The position numbers were made by a program, and so were the translations under genes. Below, in pieces: positions 33,057 to 38,481 of a stretch of DNA of 38,481 nucleotides. The stretch is from assembly GCA_030692925.1 (NCBI GenBank), contig JAUYBY010000056.1, positions 1-38,481 of the forward strand, given 5' to 3'. The notes under the pieces are model-generated. The model did no database searches. It was not told the DNA's origin and saw nothing but the letters and a program-made list of their open reading frames with translations. Within the stretch, counting starts at the first letter, position 1; every line of letters begins with the position of its first letter. The DNA comes from Candidatus Zixiibacteriota bacterium (GTDB lineage: Bacteria > Zixibacteria > MSB-5A5 > RBG-16-43-9).

Positions 33057-33794
33057 ATGTTAAAAGATAAGGCAATCGAAGCAATAAAAAGAATACTGGG
33101 CAACCAGGCGGTAAAAGCAGAAGGAAGTAAAACCTATGCCCTGCCCGAACAGGCAAGTCAAATACCTGAACTGGTCAAGCTGGCTTCACAGGAAAAATTC
33201 AAAATCCTGCCGCTTGGAAATGAGTCCAGGATCGACCTTTCAAAATTTTCAGAGAATGATACCCTTTTTCTGAAAATGAGCCGGCTTTCCCGGATAAAAA
33301 AGACCGTGCCGCAGGACCTTTATGCGGTAGTTGAGCCCGGTCTGAATCTAAAGGAGCTGAATTCTCATCTTTCGCCGCATAACCTTTTTTACCCCTTATC
33401 TCTGGACAACTCCTCAGAATCTGTAGGAGGTTCTGTAGCTGTCGGACTTTCAGGAAATGCTTCTGGCAAGGAAGTTCACACCAAAGAGCTGGTCCTGGCT
33501 TTAGAGATAGTGAACTCCTCAGCAGAGATTCTGAAGACCGGGGCAGAGGTATTCAAGAGCGTTACCGGATACGATACGACCAGACTTCTGGTCGGATCCT
33601 GGGGAACTCTGGGAATAATTACTTCTGTCTCTCTGAGAGTATTCCCCCTGAACCGAAAAAAAGAGTTTGAAGATTTGAAATTCTTAAACCCCTCCTTCCC
33701 TCAAAGAAAAGAAGGAAACAATTCCAAAGTCAGTCTCAATCGTAGAATAAAAAAATTGTTAGACCCGGATGGAGTTTTTGTTGATTTATTTTAA
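33057..33794 (+). CDS. Shortened GlcE-like FAD-binding protein
   Basis: A 245-residue protein with an FAD-binding (PCMH/BBE-type) fold as in GlcE of glycolate oxidase. Seen are KILPLGNESRIDLSK, LYAVVEPGLNLKELNSHL, the FAD loop GGSVAVGLSGNASGKEV, and TGYDTTRLLVGSWGTLGIIT. After residue 205 the usual substrate cap is missing and a low-complexity piece (PSFPQRKEGNNSK) leads directly to LNRRIKKLLDPDGVF, which resembles the extreme C-terminus of these oxidases. It is about 100 or more residues shorter than normal, so it is either a compact electron-transfer subunit or an internally deleted, non-functional gene. GlcD and GlcF are absent nearby. It starts an operon with the ferritin-like genes 11 bases downstream. 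Confidence 0.8.
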   Translation: MLKDKAIEAIKRILGNQAVKAEGSKTYALPEQASQIPELVKLASQEKFKILPLGNESRIDLSKFSENDTLFLKMSRLSRIKKTVPQDLYAVVEPGLNLKELNSHLSPHNLFYPLSLDNSSESVGGSVAVGLSGNASGKEVHTKELVLALEIVNSSAEILKTGAEVFKSVTGYDTTRLLVGSWGTLGIITSVSLRVFPLNRKKEFEDLKFLNPSFPQRKEGNNSKVSLNRRIKKLLDPDGVFVDLF

Positions 33795-33805
33795 GAGAGG
33801 AAAAT

Positions 33806-34258
33806 ATGAACCAGAAAGCTTTTGAAGAAATCATCCTCTTCGCTATAAGAAAAGAGGTGGAAGCTGCTACCCTGTATGGAACTTACGCTAACTTAGCCAG
33901 CACTGAAGGCGCAAGGCAGATGTTCAAAGATCTTCAGGCTGAAGAGCAGAAGCACAGAAAAATTTTAGAAAATCTGAAAAAAGAGGATGTCACCCGTTAC
34001 CGCTTGAAAAAGGTGCCAGACCTGAAAATAGGTGACTATATTCAGGATGAAGACTATTATCCGGAGATGAGTTATCAGGAAGCTCTGCTTCTGGCGATCA
34101 AACGGGAGGAGAATTCTGTCAGATTATACCAGGATTTATCCAGAGGAGCAGAAGAGCCGGAGCTGAAGAAGATGTTTCTGGTTTTATCCCAGGAGGAATC
34201 AAAGCATAAACTTAAACTGGAGACCGAATACGACCAGAGAGTGTTGACTGAGAATTAA
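33806..34258 (+). CDS. Ferritin-like (rubrerythrin-type) diiron protein
   Basis: A 150-residue protein with a complete four-helix ferritin-like pattern. Candidate ligands are E17 or E19 in helix A, E47-x-x-H50 in helix B (AEEQKH), E101 or E102 in helix C, and E131-x-x-H134 in helix D (QEESKH). The two halves are internally similar (LLLAIKREENSVRLY against LFAIRKEVEAATLY). There is no rubredoxin domain, so it needs a separate electron donor, possibly the rubredoxin at 36071. Such proteins act as peroxidases, oxygen or iron sensors, or iron stores. The start has GAGAGGAAA upstream. It is the first of three ferritin-like genes, and the next starts only four bases after it ends. Confidence 0.88.
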   Translation: MNQKAFEEIILFAIRKEVEAATLYGTYANLASTEGARQMFKDLQAEEQKHRKILENLKKEDVTRYRLKKVPDLKIGDYIQDEDYYPEMSYQEALLLAIKREENSVRLYQDLSRGAEEPELKKMFLVLSQEESKHKLKLETEYDQRVLTEN

Positions 34259-34262
34259 ACTT

Positions 34263-35249
34263 ATGCCAGAGAAAAAAGATATAATCTTAAACATCTTGAT
34301 AAATGCTATTCAGAGGGAGATAAGCGCCTATGATTTTTACTATAAATCCAGTGAAAGCTCCCCATTTCCTGAGACCAAATCTCTTCTTCTACAATTGGCA
34401 CGGGAGGAGAAAAAACATCGCGACATCTTGACCCAGGAATACCGGACCGTCAAGCGGATGCTTCAGAAAGGGGAATCCGGAAGGGTCTATCTGAAAAAAG
34501 AAGAGGTCTCCTATTTTATCCCGGATGAGATTCCTTACAGAAAGGTAAGATCCATCCCGGAGGTAGATCTCTCCAGCGTTTCCTTACCCTCGGAGTTCCT
34601 GGGAGGAGATTACTTTGAGACCCTGATTACACCTGATCCAGGGAAAAGCATAAATCACCTGTCCTTTTTGCTTTATGACATAATGGGGCATGGACTGGAG
34701 CAGACTACTCTTAAAGCAAAAATCAGAGATAAATTTGAGAACTTGAGAGATATCTGGTCTAAAGACCAGTCTATCCTCTCCCCTGCTGCCATGCTTTCCC
34801 GTCTTGGAAAAGAGATCTGGAAGGACTGTCAGGACGTCGAAAGTTTCGTGGAGCTTTTTTACGCAATTTATAATCCTGAGGAGAAGAAGATAACTTATGC
34901 TTCAGCCGGTCATCCACCTCCCATCCTCATCACCAGCCAGGGCAAGGAAGTAAAGGTCCTGACCGATACTGACCTGGTAATGGGATTGGTCCAGTCTAAG
35001 GAATATCGAGACAGTTTTATGACTGTTGAACCAGGTGACGTTCTGATCTTGTATACCGATGGGGTAGTGGAGCCTTTTAATCCTGAGGAAGAGTTCTATG
35101 AGGAGAAGAGGCTTATAAAAACTGCCCAGGAAAATTTCCAGCTTAAACCTGACCAGATCGTCCAGAAAGTCTTGGAGTCCATTAAGGAGTTCACCCGGAA
35201 TAAACCTTTGACAGATGAGCTGAATCTGGTCGTTGCCAGAATAAAATAG
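34263..35249 (+). CDS. Ferritin-like half domain fused to SpoIIE/RsbU-type PP2C phosphatase
   Basis: A 328-residue fusion. Residues 8-62 form one half of a rubrerythrin-like bundle: E19 in helix A (QREISAYDFYY) and E49-x-x-H52 in helix B (REEKKH). Where the neighbours continue with helices C and D, this protein has a linker (about 63-105) and a PP2C-like phosphatase of the SpoIIE/RsbU group: GGDYFE (D116), YDIMGHG (D139), SAGHPPPIL, LYTDGVVE (D266) and LTDELN (D318). All metal-site aspartates are present, so it should be active on phosphoserine or phosphothreonine. Two subunits could pair to build one diiron site, coupling iron or oxygen status to phosphatase activity. No anti-sigma or anti-anti-sigma gene lies nearby. 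Confidence 0.88.
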   Translation: MPEKKDIILNILINAIQREISAYDFYYKSSESSPFPETKSLLLQLAREEKKHRDILTQEYRTVKRMLQKGESGRVYLKKEEVSYFIPDEIPYRKVRSIPEVDLSSVSLPSEFLGGDYFETLITPDPGKSINHLSFLLYDIMGHGLEQTTLKAKIRDKFENLRDIWSKDQSILSPAAMLSRLGKEIWKDCQDVESFVELFYAIYNPEEKKITYASAGHPPPILITSQGKEVKVLTDTDLVMGLVQSKEYRDSFMTVEPGDVLILYTDGVVEPFNPEEEFYEEKRLIKTAQENFQLKPDQIVQKVLESIKEFTRNKPLTDELNLVVARIK

Positions 35250-35271
35250 AAACTGAAGAAAGGCAGGCAGG

Positions 35272-35799
35272 ATGAAAAAGAAAGAGAAGAAGAATTTTAC
35301 TGAAGCATCTGAAAAGCTACCGGTGGATATCAAAGCCTTAGATGCTTTAGGAATTGCCATTTACAATGAGCAGTCAGCTTTTGACTTCTATAAGAATTTG
35401 AGCGAGACCATCCAGAACCCGAGCGGACAGGAAAGATTTAGGTTTTTATCCCTGGAGGAGAAAAGACACCGGGCGCTATTGGAGGAAAGATACCTTAAGG
35501 AATCAGGTGGTCAGAGTTTCATCTTTGACCCTCAGAAAGTCAAAAAAATCAAGCTAACAATTAGCGACCAGGCATCAGCCAAAGAGGCTCTGCATCTTGC
35601 CTTAGAGGCAGAAAGAGAAGCCTATAATTCATATATGAGAGCCGCATCCCAGGCCAGGGACCTGCAGGGGAAAAAGATGTTCGAATCCCTGGCTTCGGAG
35701 GAGGATAAGCATTATCAGATATTGATGTCCGAGCTGCAGATGATCGAAGGCGGGTTTTACTGGTTCAGCCTGGACACCTCAGGCTTTATGGAGGATTGA
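35272..35799 (+). CDS. Ferritin-like diiron protein, third of the cluster
   Basis: A 175-residue protein with a lysine-rich N-terminus (1-10), then two ferritin-like halves. The first has E33 (NEQSAFDFY) and E63-x-x-H66 (LEEKRH). The second has E114 or E116 (AEREAYNSY) and E144-x-x-H147 (SEEDKH). A linker (80-100) with FDPQKVKKIKL separates them, similar in placement to the linkers of the two proteins upstream. It lacks a rubredoxin domain. It ends with an aromatic tail (GGFYWFSLDTSGFMED) not seen in the others. It lies 22 bases after the fusion gene and is the last of the tight operon; a repeat region follows. A role in peroxide handling or iron sensing with the other two is inferred. Confidence 0.85.
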   Translation: MKKKEKKNFTEASEKLPVDIKALDALGIAIYNEQSAFDFYKNLSETIQNPSGQERFRFLSLEEKRHRALLEERYLKESGGQSFIFDPQKVKKIKLTISDQASAKEALHLALEAEREAYNSYMRAASQARDLQGKKMFESLASEEDKHYQILMSELQMIEGGFYWFSLDTSGFMED

Positions 35800-35814
35800 T
35801 TCTTGTAGTCGTTT

Positions 35815-35985
35815 GATTTATCGAGCAGTAGCGGAAGGCCGTCAAGGTCTTGAGACTTTAGCCTTCCATCTTAAATCGTAGTTGTCCGATTTATCAGGCA
35901 AAAGATAGAAATAAGCCCTATGAATTGGGCAACTACAAATACAGGAACTAGTAGTTGCTCGATTTATCGAGCGAGATTTCAGAAG
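35815..35985. repeat. Repeats between the ferritin-like operon and rubredoxin
   Basis: GTAGCGGAAGGCC...GGTCTTGAGACTTTAGCCTTCC (about 35829-35870) is a variant of the TGTAGCGG family with the GTCAAGGTCTTG insertion also seen in copy 1 at 20656. Two TTTATCGAGC/GATTTATC direct repeats follow near 35816, 35890 and 35951. No gene is seen. Confidence 0.65.
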
Positions 35986-36053
35986 GTAGGTCGGGTTGCG
36001 CAAGCTACCCGACAAACCCAATCTGTCGGGCAGTCTTCGACAGCCCGACCTAC
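35986..36053 (+). repeat. 68-bp GTAGGTCGGG...CCCGACCTAC element with two hairpins
   Basis: A complete element with inverted ends GTAGGTCGGG and CCCGACCTAC. Inside are a GTCGGGT...ACCCGAC hairpin and a GTCGGGC...GCCCGAC hairpin with a short spacer. It ends 17 bases before the rubredoxin ATG and would form part of its leader. Confidence 0.85.
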
Positions 36054-36070
36054 GAAAAATAGAGGAACAG

Positions 36071-36241
36071 ATGGACAAATGGCAATGTATAATCTGCGGA
36101 TATATTTACGACCCGGCAGTGGGTGACCCGGATAACGGCATTAGCCCCGGCACGTCATTTGAGCAGTTGCCGGATGAATGGCTCTGTCCTGAATGTGGGG
36201 CAGAAAAAGACCAGTTCGAGAAACTGACCGGAGAAGTCTGA
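36071..36241 (+). CDS. Rubredoxin
   Basis: A 56-residue rubredoxin with the two iron-binding motifs [14 protein letters not shown] and [11 protein letters not shown], plus the conserved [18 protein letters not shown] segment. It is a small cytoplasmic one-electron carrier with an Fe(Cys)4 site, usual donor for rubrerythrins and related peroxidases. The ATG at 36071 with AGAGGA upstream gives the normal length; a TTG at 35996 would start inside the palindromic element. It sits between the ferritin-like operon and pckG, so it is a likely electron donor for the diiron proteins of this region and for the rubrerythrin at 898. Confidence 0.95.
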   Translation: MDKWQCIICGYIYDPAVGDPDNGISPGTSFEQLPDEWLCPECGAEKDQFEKLTGEV

Positions 36242-36335
36242 TCAGGCTTTTTGCTTGAAACCAATCCCTGTGATTCCATAGAAAATCATTATTCATGGCT
36301 CTACCAAACATAAAACTTAACAGGAGGATCAATTA

Positions 36336-38225
36336 ATGAGTGCTAAAGCAACCGGGGTTTTGAACAAGAGGTTGAGTGGTGACGGATACGAAAAGCTCCT
36401 GAAGATAAATAATCCTGAGCTTTTTGAATTTATTGAGAAGTATGTTGAATTATGTAATCCGGATAAGGTTTTTGTATGCGCGGATACTCCAGCCGATATT
36501 AATTACATCCGGGAAACCGCTCTAAAGAATGGGGAGGAAAACAAACTGGCAATGAAAGGTCACACGATTCACTTTGATAACTATTATGACCAGGGAAGGG
36601 ACAAAAAGAACACCGGGATTTTAGTTCCTAAAGGGGTCAATCTGGGCGAGGCAATTGAAACTCGTGACCGCGATGCCGGGTTAAAAGATATCAATGAAGT
36701 TCTCAAAGGGATTATGAGAGGAAAGGAGCTTTACATCCTTTTCTTCTGCCTGGGACCGACCAATTCCGAATTCTCTCTTCCGGCAGTTCAGTTGACCGAT
36801 TCTGCTTATGTAGCTCACAGTGAATCCCTGCTTTACAGACCAGGCTATGCTGAATTTGTCAGGCAGGGTGCAAAGGCTCGCTTCTTTAAGTTCGTTCATT
36901 CGCAGGGCGAATTAGATGAAAGGAAAACTTGCAAGAACCTTGATAAGCGTAGGATATTCATTGACTTAGAGGACAACCTCGTTTTCAGCACCAACACCCA
37001 GTATGGTGGCAATACCATCGGTTTAAAAAAACTGGCAATGAGACTGGCAATTAATAAAGGCTCAAAAGAAGGCTGGCTGACTGAGCATATGTTAGTTATG
37101 GGTGTTCATGGTCCAAAAAAGCGGGTGACCTATTTCTTGGGTGCCTTCCCTTCACTTTGCGGAAAGACCTCCACAGCTATGCTGGAAGGAGAAACCATTG
37201 TAGGAGACGACATCGCTTATCTCAGGAAAAAAGATGGCGAAGTCCGGGCAGTGAACGTGGAAAAAGGGATGTTCGGAATCATCATGGGAGTGAACTCCAA
37301 AGATGACCCCAGTCAATGGAAGGCTCTAAACAATCCGGGAGAGGTTATCTTCTCCAATGTTCTGGTTACTCCAGAAAAGGGTTTGCACTGGATCGGCAAA
37401 GATGGAGAGGTTCCGCCCAAAGGTCACAATCATTCAGGCGAATGGTGGACCGGTAAAAAGGATGCAGAGGGCAAAGAGATAAAATGCTCTCACCCGAATG
37501 CGCGCTTCACACTATCTCTGGATACTCTGGACAATCTTGACCCCAAGCTCAACGACCCGAAAGGTGTTGCTGTAGGCGGAATTGTGTACGGGGGAAGAGA
37601 CTCTGACACCTACGTGCCGGTCGAAGAGTCTTTTGACTGGCAGCACGGCATAATCACCAGAGGTGCTTCTTTAGAATCAGAAACAACTGCCGCTACCCTG
37701 GGAAAAGAAGGCGTCAGGACATTTAATCCGATGTCCAATCTCGATTTTTTATCTGTGCCGGTTGGCAAATATATTCAGAGCAATCTCGACTTTGCCAAAG
37801 GCTTGAAAAAAGCACCCCTTATTTTTTCAGTCAACTATTTTTTGAAGGATAAGGACGGAAACTTCCTGAACGAGAAAACCGATAAAAGAGTCTGGTACAA
37901 ATGGATGGAACTGAGATCGCATAACGAAGTATCAGCCATAAAGACCCCGACCGGACTTGTACCGAAATATGACGACCTGAAGAGGCTGTTCAAGGAAGTG
38001 CTCAAAAAAGACTATTCCAGAGAAGCCTATGACAAGCAGTTCACGCTCAGGGTCCCGGAAAACCTGGCGAAAATCGACCGGATAAATAAAATCTACGAGA
38101 ACAAAGCACAGATTCCCGATACACCGGAAGTACTGTTCAGAGTTCTGGAAGAGCAAAAAGTCAGGCTAAACCAGGCAAAAGAAAAGTTCGGAGACTACAT
38201 AACCCCGGACAAGTTTTTGTCCTAA
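36336..38225 (+). CDS. pckG: Phosphoenolpyruvate carboxykinase (GTP)
   Basis: A 629-residue enzyme matching GTP-dependent PEPCK in length and sequence. The nucleotide loop is AFPSLCGKT (270-278), with the reactive cysteine of the GTP family at 275. Other conserved parts are FSTNTQYGGNTIGLKKLAMR, KRVTYFLGAFP, VGDDIAYLRKKDGE with the metal-site aspartates, and GGIVYGGRDSDTYVPV. It interconverts oxaloacetate with PEP and carbon dioxide using GTP/GDP, in gluconeogenesis or anaplerosis. The canonical PSACGKT is PSLCGKTS here, a small difference. AGGAGGATC precedes the ATG by a suitable distance. A hairpin followed by T residues lies downstream. It is the last intact gene before the IS481-like element. 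Confidence 0.97.
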   Translation: MSAKATGVLNKRLSGDGYEKLLKINNPELFEFIEKYVELCNPDKVFVCADTPADINYIRETALKNGEENKLAMKGHTIHFDNYYDQGRDKKNTGILVPKGVNLGEAIETRDRDAGLKDINEVLKGIMRGKELYILFFCLGPTNSEFSLPAVQLTDSAYVAHSESLLYRPGYAEFVRQGAKARFFKFVHSQGELDERKTCKNLDKRRIFIDLEDNLVFSTNTQYGGNTIGLKKLAMRLAINKGSKEGWLTEHMLVMGVHGPKKRVTYFLGAFPSLCGKTSTAMLEGETIVGDDIAYLRKKDGEVRAVNVEKGMFGIIMGVNSKDDPSQWKALNNPGEVIFSNVLVTPEKGLHWIGKDGEVPPKGHNHSGEWWTGKKDAEGKEIKCSHPNARFTLSLDTLDNLDPKLNDPKGVAVGGIVYGGRDSDTYVPVEESFDWQHGIITRGASLESETTAATLGKEGVRTFNPMSNLDFLSVPVGKYIQSNLDFAKGLKKAPLIFSVNYFLKDKDGNFLNEKTDKRVWYKWMELRSHNEVSAIKTPTGLVPKYDDLKRLFKEVLKKDYSREAYDKQFTLRVPENLAKIDRINKIYENKAQIPDTPEVLFRVLEEQKVRLNQAKEKFGDYITPDKFLS

Positions 38226-38269
38226 TGTTTAGTCGTAGGGGCGTATTGCAATACGCCCTACAAAACCCG

Positions 38270-38302
38270 TAGAGACGCATCGCCATGCGTCTCTATTTTT
38301 TT
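38270..38302 (+). terminator. Terminator-like GAGACGCAT palindrome after pckG
   Basis: TAGAGACGCAT...ATGCGTCTCTA is followed directly by eight T residues. A second palindrome, GTAGGGGCGTATTG...CAATACGCCCTAC, lies just upstream (38235-38262). The repeat has become a plausible rho-independent terminator for pckG. Coordinates are accurate to within a base or two. Confidence 0.7.
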
Positions 38303-38329
38303 TGCTCCTGGCGGACGTTTTATTTCGCG

Positions 38330-38481
38330 TGTAGCGGATGGCTTTAGTGTATTATCAAGCTACATCGGTAACATAAGTATCAACTGACATGGGTAACACC
38401 TCAAGGCATGTTATATTACTGGTCACAAGCCAGGAGGTGAACATGCCGTGGGATCAAAGGGGCATAGTTGAACAGAGGTGG
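38330..38481 (+). mobile_element. Left end of an IS481-like element, continuing beyond the window
   Basis: Starts TGTAGCGGATGGCTTTAGTG and leads into a transposase start at 38443. Ends beginning TGT fit the IS481 family. The first 75 bases align with 3-77. The element is cut by the window edge, so its other end and target duplication cannot be seen. Confidence 0.6.
38443..38481 (+). CDS. IS481-like transposase, N-terminal fragment (cut by window end)
   Basis: Only 13 codons are visible: ATG with AGGAGGTG upstream, encoding MPWDQRGIVEQRW. The MPW start and the following V-x-Q/E-R-x pattern resemble the N-terminus of IS481-family DDE transposases, where a helix-turn-helix begins. The assignment is tentative because so little is seen, but the TGTAGCGG terminus 113 bases upstream supports it. 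Confidence 0.55.
   Translation, partial: MPWDQRGIVEQRW

Overview
This 38.5 kb stretch looks like part of a chromosome from a Gram-negative bacterium of an uncultured lineage, most likely the FCB group and possibly Candidatus Zixibacteria. That placement is inferred. The clues are a secreted peptidase ending in two dockerin-like repeats with the 'FLVNYLFKGGPAP' signature, an Omp85-type outer-membrane barrel, heat-shock genes ordered hrcA-grpE-dnaK, a GTP-type PEP carboxykinase, and very many short palindromic repeats between genes. No rRNA, tRNA or CRISPR array was recognised.

Layout. 1-1570: repeats, an NTF2-like protein and a rubrerythrin. 1627-3690: miaB followed by an RDD membrane protein. 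3860-6405: a two-gene unit with overlapping ends that encodes a ParB-like/HEPN fusion and a radical SAM protein. 6581-15413: dnaJ, an O-antigen-ligase-like TPR protein, a lone ACT-domain protein, then dnaK, grpE and hrcA. A strong promoter and an inverted repeat that is not CIRCE lie upstream of hrcA. 16038-20441: a secreted M28 peptidase split by a beta-propeller, and an ABC1/UbiB kinase-like protein. 20612-22362: two beta-propeller paralogues, one truncated, embedded in three copies of a composite repeat. 22414-31027: a four-gene envelope operon (HEAT-like protein, gluzincin/propeller/Omp85 protein, PQQ-like propeller, second HEAT-like protein). 31641-32815: a DUF4389 membrane protein and a lipoprotein. 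33057-38225: a shortened GlcE-like flavoprotein, three ferritin-like proteins (one fused to a SpoIIE/PP2C phosphatase), rubredoxin and pckG. 38330-end: the left end and first codons of an IS481-like element, whose terminal sequence also occurs at the very start of the window.

The most novel items are: (1) the ferritin half-domain fused to a PP2C phosphatase inside a ferritin-like operon, which looks like an iron, oxygen or peroxide sensor feeding a phospho-signalling switch; (2) the ParB-HEPN plus radical SAM pair, a possible defence or nucleic-acid-modifying unit; (3) the HEAT/Omp85/propeller operon; and (4) short palindromic elements ending in GTAG...CTAC. One family of these shares the TGTAGCGG terminus of the IS481-like element, so they may be MITEs moved by it, and some now supply terminators, leader hairpins and even N-terminal codons. 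All functional claims rest on reading motifs by eye; no database search was run.
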